NCBI RefSeq assembly: GCF_020379485.1
Contig: NC_063436.1
Span: forward strand, 30,006,423 to 30,070,422
DNA length: 64,000 nucleotides
Reading direction: 5' to 3'
DNA from: Brassica napus
Lineage: Eukaryota > Streptophyta > Magnoliopsida > Brassicales > Brassicaceae
Shown: piece after piece, positions 20,243-33,800 of the stretch
Layout: each line of letters begins with the position of its first letter
Numbering within the stretch: the stretch's first letter is position 1
Program-made: the position numbers and the translations under genes
The notes under the pieces: generated by a model
Databases searched by the model: none
The model's input: the letters and a program-made list of their open reading frames with translations, nothing else
Told to the model about the DNA's origin: nothing

Positions 20243-21032
20243 TGTTTTGCTTTTTTTTTTTTTTTATGGATTAGGTTTCAGTGATTGTTTTGTTTGTGTA
20301 TTCTTTTGAGTATAATGCAGTGTAACTTGATTTATATTATCTATTGACAATCAATGTGTTTGAATATACCCAGTCGTCTGATGTCTCTGATCACATCTTT
20401 TACTTGCATGGTTGTTGGCATTTAAAGCTGAAGGATGCAAACTTGCAAGTCAAGAAACTCATAGGGGGAAACTGGAACACCCAAGTTGGTTCTTGACGTT
20501 TAGCAACTGGTTATTGCATAATGATGTGTGTTTTTCGGTTTAGTACTGTTAACCAAATTACTGATGAATTGTTGGCAAAAAAAAAGGAGAGTAGAAAGAA
20601 ATGATTTGAATATCAATAGCACCAATAATTCAGCAGATAACCCTACAATGACTAAAGAACTATATCAATCAAGTAGGTGAAGCAGTTAAGAAGCATCCAG
20701 ATATTTTCTTACATTATTATCTAACTGTTTTTAAAAATAAAACACAATTTTTTTTTTTAGTTTTGACATTATATGTATTTTGAGATAGTTTTAGTTTTTT
20801 CATGGAATTAGAAGTACATTTAAGAAAAAAATAATATACTAATATCGTATATAATTTTTGGTAATCATGTTAAATTTAATATCGTATATTGAAGAATGGA
20901 AACAAATAATTATTAAAATATATGTGTTTCCTTTTAAGAGATGTTCCTATACATTGAATAAAAATAACTCCAAACTCATTTTATCATTTCTCATCTTACA
21001 AGAAGCCAAGAAGGGTAGAGTAGAGTAGAGAT
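20243..21032. other. Intergenic region between F-box gene and hydrolase
   Basis: Contains the F-box 3' UTR (T run at about 20251) and the hydrolase promoter. No remnant of the PPR gene expected here could be recognised by eye. Confidence 0.4.
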
Positions 21033-23924
21033 ATGTCGCTGTTGTCTTACCTCAGCCCAACACGCCTTCTAGAAGGCTACCTCCGTCGATGCCTCACGGC
21101 GGCAGGACTAACGTCGCAGACTCTCTCCATTGATTCTGAAACAACCATCCACTTCTGGGGCCCACCACCTCTAGACAACCGCACCGACGGAAGACCAGTG
21201 ATGCTTCTCCTCCACGGCTTCGGTCCATCCTCCATGTGGCAGTGGAGGCGACAGATTCAAGCCTTCTCTCCGTCCGCTTTTCGGCTATATTGTCCCGATC
21301 TTGTTTTCTTCGGAGACTCTACCAGTTCCTCCACCAATCGCTCCGAGGTCTTCCAGGTATATATAAAAACGTTCTTACTCTCTCTATAGTACATAGCTAT
21401 TTTGATTGTAAATGAACAAGATCATCTCTACGAAGATGAAGAACGGATATGACCTAGTAGAACCTTATGTCATCTATCACTATTACTGTTTTGGTCACTT
21501 GATTAGTGTTTCTAAAACGTATTGTTATACTAAAAATATAATTTACATATATTTTTTTCTCAATAACAGCTAAGAGGGAATTTTTTTTTTTAATTTCTTC
21601 CAAATTAATATGAATTATATTCTATTCAGACTACATATACATTTTAGCGATAAATATATACTATTATTTATGAAGTGAATTTGCTGATTTGTCATCGTAT
21701 CCATAATTTTAGACAATTTTACTTATTTATCATGTTTTTATTAGATTTTAACTAAATCATTGATTTATTATTTATTTTTAGTTGAGTTACTAATTTATTA
21801 ATTTAAAAAATACCCTTATTGAATCTTATATATAATTTAAACAAATTTTATTTTAATAATATTAATTTATATGTTATATAAAATATGTTTCTAACTTATT
21901 CACTAACTTATTCACTAATTTATTGAATATGTTTTTATTAGGTTTTATACTTTTAGTTGGGTTATTGATTTATTATTAGTTTCTAACTTATTCACTAATT
22001 TATTAATTTAAACAATACCCTTAGTGAGTTTTATATATAATTAAAAACGATTTTTATTTAATAATAATATATTTTATATTAAATATTTTATCATAAAATA
22101 ATATAATATAATTATCAAAAAAATATATTAAAAATAAGATAAGTTATATATATATATATATATTGTGTTGCTATGTGGAAACAATATTTTTATTATAACA
22201 GTTAAAAAATTAAGATACCAAATAATTTATAATTAAATACAGTATTAGTCAAGAATAAACAGTTATATGAAGATATTTTCTAAACTATTTCTAAGATATG
22301 AGTATTTTTAACATATATTTTTATGTTTGATCTATGAAAAAATATTTAGCATGTATCAATATTTTGATGTTTGATTTAACTATTTGAAAACATAAATAAA
22401 AAAATTATGTTGGTTTTAGATTATTAAGACAAAAACTAATAAGAAAATTATGCCGCATGTGTAGGCAAAACACCTAGTTTAATGTAAAATATAAGTTGAA
22501 CTAGATATAGGCATTCAGATCTTCGGATCTATATAAATACATGTAATTTTTTATTCGATTTCAGATCGGTTCTAAATGGGTCCTGGTTGGTTTGAGTCAC
22601 AAATTAGATACCTATTAAGGAATCAGTAAATTTTGGTTATGTGTTGGGATTGGGTGGGTTACTTTACATTGATATGTTAGCTCTTATCAGTGGTGAAGCT
22701 AGGTAGAGTAGAGTGGGTGCCCATGCACCCGTAATATTTTCAAATTTTAATATATTTCTTAATAAACTGAGTAAATTTCGTTTATACACCTATTGTCATA
22801 TGTAAGTTTTAGACTTTTAGTACTTGTGCACCCATTGAAAACCATTGGATTTGCCCCTGGCTCTCATATGTAATTGATTTGAACTATGTGGACTAAACGG
22901 ACACATTCATATCTTAATACTCCAATAATAAAAATAACAAGGCGGAGTGCATGGAAAAGCTAATGGAGAAAATAGGAATAGAGAAGTTTAATGTGGTTGG
23001 AACAAGCTACGGAGGATTTGTGGCGTACCATATGGCCAAAATGTGGCCGCAAAAGGTGGAGAAAGTAGTGATTGCAAGCTCAGGCATCAACATGAGAAAG
23101 TGTGACAGTGAAAGTTTATTGCAGAGATCGAACTGTGAGTGTATTGAGAAAGTTATGTTACCATCAACTGCCACAGAGCTTCGGACACTTATGGGTTTGG
23201 CATCTTCTTCGAGGATAGTTCGTATGTTTCCCGACGCTCTCTGGAACGACGTTATTAGTGTAAGTAACCTACGTATTGTCTTCTTCTTCAAGGGTATTTT
23301 TTTGACTTTGTGGAAAATAAGAATAATAAAAAGATGAAAAAGAATTATGAATTTTCTTTTGGTATAATATATGCAGAATTTATATCAGAAGAATAGAAAG
23401 GAGAAAGTAGAATTATTGAAAGGGGTAACTCTTGGCAGGGACGAGAAATTAAGCATTGAGCCTCTTTGTCAGGTACGTACGTGAACTTATTTGTAGATGT
23501 AATTATAAACATGTCACAGAGATTTCCAATACAAACGTTATTACTCCTAACATTAATATGTGTATTTAACTGTAACTCATCTGATTAACGGTAAACTGTT
23601 TATATTCTCTTAGGAAATCCTTATAATTTGGGGAGACAAAGATCAAATATTTCCGGTGAAGATGGCCTACGAACTAAAAGAGTATGTACAAGAGTATTTT
23701 CTTGTTCAAGTTTTATCGTATATTACTAACTCTAGTTACTAATTAGTATCATTACTATTCCTAAACATATTGTCTAAATGCTGCAGTTGTTGGTATATTT
23801 ATGTAGGATTCTTGGAGATAAGACAAAACTGGAAATCATAGAGAACACTTCACATGTTCCACAGATCGAATGTGCGCAAGAATTCAACAACGTCGTTTTG
23901 AAATTTCTGAAGGGATCTCAATAG
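21033..23924 (+). CDS. Alpha/beta-hydrolase, At4g33180-like
   Basis: Five exons give 307 residues in one frame: 21033-21356, 22942-23259, 23377-23472, 23614-23681 and 23807-23924. The fold is clear: LLLHGFGPSSMWQW (oxyanion-hole HG motif), nucleophile elbow GTSYGG (serine early in exon 2), acid loop WGDKDQIFP in exon 4 and catalytic histidine in TSHVPQIE in exon 5. The triad Ser-Asp-His is complete, so an active esterase or lipase-like enzyme is likely; the substrate is unknown. No signal peptide is obvious. Intron 1 is 1585 bases and holds a Helitron end and a hAT MITE. AATAAA at about 24029 is a possible poly(A) signal. Gene position matches Arabidopsis. Confidence 0.9.
21474..22477 (+). 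mobile_element. Helitron-like element in hydrolase intron 1 (5' end uncertain)
   Basis: The 3' terminus is well formed: a hairpin TGCCGCATGTGTAGGC, then AAAACACCTAGT, ending CTAG at 22474-22477 before T. The body is very AT-rich with repeated TTATTCACTAATTTATT motifs. The left end is a guess (TCTATCACTATTA preceded by A near 21474). No coding capacity. Confidence 0.55.
22146..22163. repeat. AT dinucleotide repeat in intron 1
   Basis: An uninterrupted TA run of about nine units inside the Helitron-like stretch. Possible length-variable microsatellite. Confidence 0.8.
22688..22859. mobile_element. hAT-type MITE, 172 bp, with 8-bp target duplication
   Basis: Ends CAGTGGTGAAGCTAGG and (right end reversed) CAGGGGCAAATCCAA are the usual hAT-like CAGNGGCGGA-type termini. 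Flanks are GCTCTTAT (22680-22687) and GCTCTCAT (22860-22867), an 8-bp duplication with one mismatch. An inner GTGCCCATGCACCC palindrome is typical of these plant elements. It lies in intron 1 of the hydrolase. Confidence 0.75.
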
Positions 23925-24100
23925 CGGCAATTATACATTTTGCTACATTATTCTTGTTCTTGAAGCGTGCTTATTAGTAAACAGTTGAACTATTAGTAGT
24001 CTACGTAATATTGCTACGTATTTCTTTTAATAAAAAAAATATTGCTACGCACATTACTTGCTATGCTCTCATATTTTCATGTAACTTTATATATTGTCCT

Positions 24101-24168
24101 ATAATATTGATAAGATGAAATCGAAAATCATTAAGAACACTTCACAGGTACCCCAGATCGAATGTTCG
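24101..24168 (+). pseudogene. Duplicated fragment of hydrolase exon 5
   Basis: About 65 bases match exon 5 of the neighbouring hydrolase: GAACACTTCACA and CAGATCGAATGT blocks occur in the same order at 23841-23873 and 24131-24163. The catalytic-histidine region is altered (CATGTTCCACAG becomes CAGGTACCCCAG). It ends in stops and has no other exon around it. Confidence 0.7.
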
Positions 24169-24818
24169 TAAACAATATAATTTTTATTATGTTTACTTTG
24201 TAGATCCAATTTTTTCGGTGGTTCAAACACCCATAATATTAGGTAAATAATCTGAAAACATTGAATATGATTTAAAACGAAGTATTCCTACAGTTTTAGA
24301 ATAATAAATTGCCGTAATATTCAAATTGGTTCAAAAAATGTAAGTTGGTCACCAATAACAGCATTAAGCGGTCAAAATTGGTGGTTTGCCAAACAGCCAA
24401 AAGCCCCAAAGCAACAAATCACTCTCAAAAGTATTCGATCACTTTGTCTTCGTTAACAAAAGTATCATCATATTCAACATAGTTGTTGGCAATCACCTCT
24501 CGTAACAATAAAGTTCTAAAAGAAGCAACTCTAGTAAGGAAAACTCAAATGAAGAATGATAATATTGAGAACTTCAACGAATTATGAGAATTGATAACCT
24601 AATATTCACAAAGATGTTCTACCATTTACAGCCCCCCCTAAAAGAAAAAGAGAAACTGACAAAGTTTTACAACTACAGATATTTCGCCAACAAACATGTA
24701 GTCTACAGTTACCAAAAGTCAAAAGCTTCCATTGTTCATTTCTCAACAAACAGAGAAATTTGCAATGCCAACTGAAATTTTCTACCTTACGCTGATGCCT
24801 AATCAAAGCTCATATGCA

Positions 24819-27800
24819 TCAAAGGATCTGCTTCGAGACTGAAGTTGCGGAGGGTTTCTTCACAAGGGACTGTGCACAAGTATATTCTGATACAAACTTT
24901 GGTGGTTCTATCTCTGATGGGTCTAAAACTGGAATAGCCTTATCTATATCTTCTGCCGAGAAAGGAATGCTGCACATACACACAAAATTATACATTAATC
25001 TGTATGATGTAGACAACTTAAGTTACCTCTAAGTTATGTGAGAGATACTTGATTGATGAGAGACTCTCAACCCTCAACTCTCCCAAACCACACCCTCGAA
25101 AAGCTAAAGCTTATTTCAATCTACGAGGATTCTCAGAACTTAACATGCCTAACCACAACTTTTAACGCCTGGCCGAGCTAGAGATATACTACCATATTTC
25201 CATTTTATTCAGCTTACGTAAACTTGAGAACCAACTTAGTAAAAAAAACGGAAGAGAATAATACCTCATATCATCATCCAGCAAGAATGAATTCGATGTT
25301 AGTTTTTGGCTGCTATCCTTGTCAACAAGTACCCTCATTTGAGAAACCACCTACCACACAAAGATGTGTTAAGGTGTTTCAATTGACATTCAACATAATT
25401 AAACGCCCACAACTAAGAGTTTTACACATTAACTCACCTCGCTTGAGACACTTTGAGTTCCATATTTATCATCCCAGTACAGCGTACTTATTCGATATAT
25501 TTGCCTTATTGTCAATGCCTACAACAGAATAAAAACCGCCGAGTTTTAGTGAGATTTCAAAAGTGCTTACGGCCAGGAATCATAAGGAAAGAAAAAAACG
25601 GAAGCCATAGAAAAAGTTAGACGTACCGGGCATAGATCCTGACTGATTTCATCCAGCGATTTTCTTCTTTTCTGGTGTATAACCTAGGACAAAATACAGA
25701 GTTATAAAAAATATAAGCCAATAGAATACAAGTTCCACTACACAAAGAAACATGACTATTTATCAGAGAAGATGAGTTTTACCAAGAATCCAACAGCTTG
25801 TCTAATGAAACTTAACTCGTGCCAAGATGTTCCTGAAAACTGTATTCACAAAATTTTAGATCACGGATGGCATCCATCCATCTATGAAGCAACTAACTAT
25901 AAAACATGGTTTACCTCCTCCTTGACACCGGATATCCACTTCTCCAATTCTGTAATCCCAGATTTCACATATTCCCCATTTGAAAATGTGCAACATTCAC
26001 GTCGAAGGAGGAGACTGAAAAAGAAATTTGGATTGTATATATGCAGAAAACAAATTTAATTTACCCTTAAGCAATAAAGCAAAGAACTGAAATTAAGATC
26101 ACATCTACCTGTTGAAAAGTGAGAGATTGATAAATGAGAAAACCTGAGTCACAAGCTTGCGTATGAAGAACGAGGGTACCTACCAATAAAAGAGTCAAGT
26201 TTAGAAAAAAGAACAATGTAGATATTCCTAAAACACGAGAAATCATGCTACATGAACATTCTAATTCCTAATCCTCAAATGTGGAGAAACAGGAAAATCC
26301 CAAAGTAATTACTACGTCTACGACAATAAAGGGGGTAGAAGCAGACATTATAAATGAATCCATGGGATGTGCATACATGGTTTTCTCGTAGGCGGGACAT
26401 AAGAGAATCCAGGAATTTAAGTATATTTTCCCATTGACTACTTGGTGATCGCTGCGGCACATCGCTTGGTGATCTAGAGGATTTTCCAGCAGTTCCTCGT
26501 AAAGCCTTGGGTGCCTTGAGAATCATCAGATAAACACTTAAACAGTTATAACATATTTCCACCAAACTTTTCTGTATTTTGTAACAAAAGAGATGAAATC
26601 TCTACCACAGCTAGTAGAATACATAAATAATAACGCTAGCATCATCAAGTTGCAATTTTAGGAATATAAGGTACGATCAAATCAGATCTTGTCACATAAG
26701 AAAAACAAAAAATGATGTATACAACCTGATTTTGTTTAGTTTTTGTCTTTTTGATAAAAGGCTCTCAACTTGATATTATGTATATCAAGTTCTATGCCAA
26801 AACCACAACTATAACGATGAATATACGAGAAAGACCAAATGGCGAATAAATTCCCAGTAAATGTGTATTTTGATGCATGTTAAAAGAACTAAGCATCATG
26901 GTATCCAATCAATAATTTAGAAAAACACTATCAAAGATGCTGAATATCTACCTACTTTCGGACTCTTACCTGAATGCATAATCCAAGAAGCGGTGCTAAC
27001 TCTTTCTTCAAATTATCACGAATTAGACCATAAATCTTCTCCACGCATGCTGTCAGATGCTGTTTAAACAATATTGCTGGATATCTTGCTTCTATATGCG
27101 GAACGCCATCGTCAGGTCCATTAACTTTAAAAGGAGACTTTACTCCCTGGTAAGCAAGAAACAGAACATCAGTGAAACAAGTTAACACGCAACTTCTGAA
27201 TCTCACTCAATAAACAGTAGACGGTGAGAGTTTAGATTTAGCAATTTCAATTCCATATAAAATCAAACTTGCAAACTACTCTCAAGTGGAGATATCAATT
27301 GAACTCACAGATGCCGCCCTCCCAGAACGCTGAACACTAGCATTTAGAAAACTATTTGTCCGTAGATTTCTCTGCAAGAGGCATAGAAGTGCTGAAGTGT
27401 TTGAAAGCCAATATGGTAATACACTGTTTTCATCTCCAACCTGAAATAAACATAAACAATAGAAGTAAATAATAACATGAAAGGGTTCCTATCATTTTTC
27501 TAATGTGGAAGAAAGTTGTTACAGGATCCCTTCAACAGGAATCACCTTAAGGGCTTCATTAATTCCCTCGATAATGATGTTAAATACGGCTGTGCTCTCA
27601 GATTCAAAGGCGTGCCAGTGCAGAAGACATTTGTATATTACACAAGCAGCCAAAGGCTTATCATCATTGAATCCCAAATTTTCCTTGATACATCTGGAGA
27701 GCAATTCGTGGATATCCTGCAAGATTAAAGTGGTAACTTATGTCAAAACCCACTATGTGATACAATCAGGTCAGGAAAACCAGTTTCTTCATTCACAGTA

Positions 27801-30800
27801 AAAATGGCAGTTGATCTGTACCACGTTTCTTTCTGCAGTGAATTTGGGTCGACGTGACTCTGACAGGCTACGTGAAAATGGCATGATGCGTTTTGAAGGT
27901 GTGGGTGTCTCCTGTATATATCAATGACATAATTAGGGTACTCATTTTCAAGCATTTACAATCTAGAAATGAAGAAAATAAGTATTTACTTACGAAAACA
28001 GATGTCCTGTCAATCTGAGCTGGTACAACATCACTAGAGTGTTTCTGTTGAGGAGACTGTAATAATGAGCAGTTGGTAAGAAGTAAAGACCAAAGAGAAC
28101 AGGATGACAATTAGTTAAAAATGCATGGTTCAAAAGATTAAGATATCCAGCAACAGAGTGTATACTTTCGTACATGCATATATATAACCGCAGAGAATAG
28201 TAAAAGATCACATACTTCACCAAGCATCCGTCCTATTCTCTCTGGGGATATCCTTAAAGTCTTCTGCCTCAAGACATGGTTCTCGTTCTCCAGGTGAGAG
28301 AGTTTCTCCTCGAGGCTGAATAAAAACACTCAAAAGAAGAAAAATAAGGATACCTGTTAGACATAAACGTACGGTTGACTTAAGAAAAAGACCTGCAAAT
28401 ACGTACCTTTGAACACTTGTCTGGAGTTCAGAACATCTATTATCAGCTTCCTTCAACTTCTGTAGTGTATTATTGCAATCCGTTTTAGCACTGAGAAGCT
28501 CCTTCTCCAGAGACAGATTCATCTTTTCCAAGGAATTCATCGAATTCTGTGATTAAAAAGCGTTAGGAAGAACTGATGAACAACCAAGACGACAGAATTT
28601 GGGTCTCTACGCAAAGGGTTAAAGCATTATTAAAAAGATACCCTACAAATAGAAGGAGCAGCGAACAAAGAAAAAAACAAGGCATAGTAACCAAAGATTT
28701 ACTCACTTTTGAGACCATTTCTCAGAAATCTTACTACGTTTTCACAAATGCAATATATATAGTCCATAACCAACTTGTCTATAGCCAGATAAAAATGTAA
28801 ATACTTCAAATCGCAGCCACCACTCTTTAAGCACAGACTGCAGAATATAGAAGATTTTTAAAACATGACCATCCAGCAGGCTAACTAAATCATCATTGTG
28901 GTTGACCCAACGGAAGAGATTCAAATACTCTTTATGACCAAAAAAAGCTGAGTAGCTTTTAACACATCACTAACAAACCAAAATGTACGAGGCATCAACT
29001 TACAAGAGACAACATTCAAATATCAGGTGTTGCAAATTTCTACAGATTTTAAAGTCTTTGCTTATCAGCCAAAGAGAAAGCCTAAGTAAAATTTAACTTA
29101 CAGAAAAACCAACGAAGGAGAACGGATCCCTTAAAAAGGTGTCCCCAGTTCACGACCATGACATAACAAGCTCTTAACATGCAGTCATTATAAAAAAAAG
29201 AGGAAAATTACCTTCAAAGAAGTGTTATCTTTTTCCAGTTCAACCATTCCCTTAAGTTCTCTTTCAACAGCAGCTTTCTCCTTCATGGATATGTCTAGTT
29301 GCTTTTGAAGTACTGCATTCTTATTGCACTCATTAATGGTAGCCAGCCTAGCTGCATCTAGTTTGAGGCGGAAGGATTCCAATGTTTTCTGAAGCTTGGA
29401 TATTTCACCTGACTTGGCCTCCTCACCACTGGTCTGTATTTAAAGCACTTATAGTTATTTACTCTGTTTCAGGGGATCAGTACTATATAGATGACAAAAC
29501 TGGCAACATACTCGCAATCGTTTCTCAAGCTGCAACCGCCATTCAAGATCTTCTAATCGCTTCTCAAGTTTAGTTTTTGCTAATCGCAAAGCACCTGCTT
29601 CATTAGCAGCCTGCGCAATATCGATTTGCATATTCATCCTTTGAGTGATAGGTAGCGAATTGATACAATCCTGCTCTAAACCATGACTAGAACATACCCG
29701 TTTAAGTTTTCTAAACTCTCTCTTCGCAAGCTTCTGCCGCCAACAACATTGTATAGCAATAATAGAAGATTGGCGGTGCCTGAATTCTGTGTGAAACTTA
29801 TGCACTCTCCAACGAGCCTAAGATATTTAAAATAAACAAAATTAAACGACAGAAATGCATTAGAGACTAAAATGATGAATGAGGTTACACACATCAGGAA
29901 ACTAAAAGAATACAAATTACCCTGTATAACAACTAATAGGACAAAGAGTGTAACACATAATGCATCATATGAACTTGGAGATCCTAGGTACCTGAATCAG
30001 AGAAGCAGCTCTGTGCTCTTTCTGATGAGCAAACTTTAAACGAGCTGAGTCAGCACGGATGCAAGACTGTATTACTGATGCAGCCGATACAAGTTTCACA
30101 TATGCACATCTTGACAGCCACCTGCGCGCATGCTTTTGTACCAATACTGCTGCCGCTTCATTCCTTCTGGCGACATAGGCATTTCGGGACAGGCACCCTT
30201 GCCAACAGATATTATTATTATTTTATTAGGCTTAGAAATGAAAGAAATACTAGTACCCACAATTTTCACGAAAGATGCATGTGAACATGTTTAACAAAAG
30301 AAATTAATAAATAATTTCCAGAGAGTAGGTGTCACATAGCTGAAGATTTCACAGTGGCCACAAAAATTTCGAATGCAAGAGAAAAAGAAGAATAATAGTG
30401 AATGAGAAAGGCACCTCTACAGTATGCTTGGATAGAAATTGCACAAGCCCGGGCAGCGATGAAGTTTTGATGCGTAACAAATGTTCTTAGTCTTCGCTGA
30501 ATGAGTCTTGCAGAAGCATCAAGAACTTCAGTCCGCCTAGAGTCCAAAATGCCAATTTGACCAGCTCTAAGGAACACTTTTGTCCTTCCTAACTGTGAAA
30601 GATGATACAAATATCAACAAATCAATATCTAACAGGGTGCCATGCATTAGAGAAAATCCTTTGTTTTTGGCCCACCAAGAAGCATACCTGATAATTCCCC
30701 AGACCCAACTTCCGCAAGATTTTCTCGGTAAGCGCCTGCTCATCATTGCTGCAAATAATGTATATATTAACAAATTACTCTTGCTTGGCAATAAGTTCAT

Positions 30801-33800
30801 TGCAGGATATAGACTCTATCTGGCCGAAAGCTACAAATAATGCTTGAGTTTTATCTACTTTTTCCGCAATCAAGCGGTCACAGAAACATGTCAAATAACT
30901 TTTACACAGGTTCACACAGTTGCTAGGAAAACTATAAGATAATCAACACTCCGACGATAAACTTAAAATCATCCATCCAATATGCGTACCTCTCATCCAT
31001 GAGTTCTGGGGCTAACAGACCAAACCGATCCACAAAGTCTGAATAATACCTTCGTGTGGGATACCCTGCAAGACTAATCCGAACAGCTTCCAGTACTCCC
31101 TAAGAAATTGTGAAATACAAGACGTTATCAAAGTTTAAATACAAACAATGGAAAAGGACGAAAAAACACGAACATGTAAACATTAGTACAACCCGCTGAG
31201 ACTAAGCTAGATCACTTCTATTGGTCAATGAGAACGACCCAATCATGTATTTTAGAAAGCAACTCTAATATAACATGTACTGCAACATGTGAATTACATA
31301 AAAATATGCAAAACGATCATCATACATACAAAATGCATTCTGATCCTTTTGAACTCAATAATGTTATAGATGATCAAGACTAGAAAGAGCATAAATATGA
31401 AGTTTCTAGCCTATCATGGCACGGGAAAACATATGCATATAATGACAAGAAAAGATATAATAATGCGAAAAAAGCTTGACACACTTCATTTACGTCAGAA
31501 AAGAACGACCGAGACACCAAACTAGCTATAAAAAGAACTAAGATCACATAATATACTAACCCCACAACGAAGTTGATGTAAAACACTAAGATTCTCAAAC
31601 TTTTGAGGTCTGTTGAGTGTGTTTGGCTTCACACAACGAACATAGTGAGGCTCCGTTTTGCTGAGAGTTTCCATGAGGGCTTGAAGTTGTTGCTAGAATC
31701 AAAGTTAATGATCAAATCAATGACTGGGTTCACGACCTGTTCTTAATATTCATAACAGAGTATCTTGCAAAGAGAAATAACTGGACAGTTTCCTGACCTT
31801 AAATCTGGAAGACACAGAAGAAAATTTGTAAGAAGACCTGGCAGACTCCTCTGGCGCGGAGGCAAAAAGTCCAGCAACAAAGGGGCATCGTGAGGAAGAT
31901 AACAGATTGCAGTGCTCAACTATAGTATAATCACGATTTTTATCCAGAAAGGTTTCAGTCTGGTACGTAACCTGCAGAAATGGAATGGGAGAAATTCATT
32001 GGGATTTGAAGGAAAATAAAAAAAACATTAAGCTTAGTCCTAGAGCAAGACTTGCCTTGCCAGCATAATGAGAGAGAGTAAAGTCCGTCTCTGAAAATTT
32101 TGTCTTCTCCAATCTTGGATGAGATTTACAGTTCTGGAACAGCTTCATTGAAAATGACTCATGTGTTGATCTAGGAAACATGCTGCATAAAAAGTAAACA
32201 AAGATAAGCCAGTGCACAAAAAGAGCATACGTATTGTGAAGACACAAGGTGAGACGGGAATATTGTACCAAGCTTCATCCAAGAGTGCAATTACCCCAAT
32301 AGGTTTCTGCAGGTAGCAAAAATATCAATATTAGAGTCAGAGGAAGATAGATCAGTTTTGCTGTCATGTCTGCTTGATTTTCACAAAACAAAAAAAAGGA
32401 ACACAATTCTTGAGGCTGGCAACTACAACATAAACGTTAAAAAGAAACTCTATTATTAAGTTGCACCATACCAGCATGCAATACAACTATCAACCGTTGA
32501 AGGAAATGTCTTCTAACTAAGTTCTCCTATTCTTGCAGCTGTATGATGGGAGTAACAGTGGCATCATAGTAAACAGACGTTTCTGAATGAATTGGCTATT
32601 GGCTACACTAAAGTTAATCTCATCAAACCCCACTAACTCTTTAGAATTGGCACGATTTAAAAGATTACCCTGTTTAGAAACTAGAAAGTGTTGAATTCTA
32701 TTCCTCGACAATCGGAGTAAAATAATAATAAACAAATAAATAAAAAGACATGAGAATTTAAAACAATGTACTATAATCAAAATCATGACTAACACCCTCA
32801 CTGAATATGACGGAAAAAAATTACTTAAGTTTTGATACAACATAGGCTGTTGCAAGTTTCAGAGATCACAAAAGGTTAAAGGGGCAAGAAACTAGAACAG
32901 AGTCTTAAATATAAATCTAACTGACATGGAGACATGTACCTTCTCTATAAGGTCCACAACATCCTGGTTGTCAATAAACTCAATAAAACTCCAATTAATC
33001 TCTTCTTTTCTGTACTCATCCTGCTCCATCTTAAATACATGCTGAAAAGAGAGCAGGGATCATAAGGAGAGGAAGGAATGTCCCTAAAATCTGGCTAAAC
33101 CTTTGAGAATGATTCAACTGTATTTACCTCATTGAAATGCAGCTGAAGCTTTTCATTTGCAAAATTGATGCAAAATTGTTCAAAACTGCAACGTGCAAAC
33201 ATGTATTAGTTTTCATTTTTAGATATGGATTGGGCGAAAAAAGTATATCAAGCCATCAGAAAGACAACAAGCCCAGATATAGTTTACATAGTTCTAAACA
33301 TGGTGCACCAATAAAGACTCAATGAATAGGGCTGGGAAAAGATATAAACAATGATTTAATTAGTTTAACATATCAACACTAACCTGTTACTCTTAAAGCA
33401 TTCAAAGCCATAAATGTCCAGGACTCCTATTTGAAAATGGGAGTTTGGATCTTGCCCAACAGACCTATTAATCTTATCAACCAACCTGACAAACGTAAAT
33501 TAAAAAGTTCAAACACAAGTGTAATGCATTAACAAATATCCACTCAATAAAGGGATGAAGCATATAAAGCAAACCAGTCAAACAGACGGGCGTAAACTGT
33601 CTTCGCTAGTGCATCCCGGCTAGTAACAGCAGCATTACAGTCAAGTGCTTTGATTATGGTACCTTCACGGGTCAGAATTGAACGTGTGCAGAGAGAAGCC
33701 AGTAAAAGATTTGCATCACACCTGATTAATTTTGCAGAATATAACAATTAAACAAGCTATCTCTTTGTACACCGGAAAAAAAAACTGGTACTAATCAGAG

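Noticed and set aside
25772..26059. Plus-strand opening in the myosin tail region
   Set aside because: Overlaps DIL-domain exons on the other strand and is explained by them.
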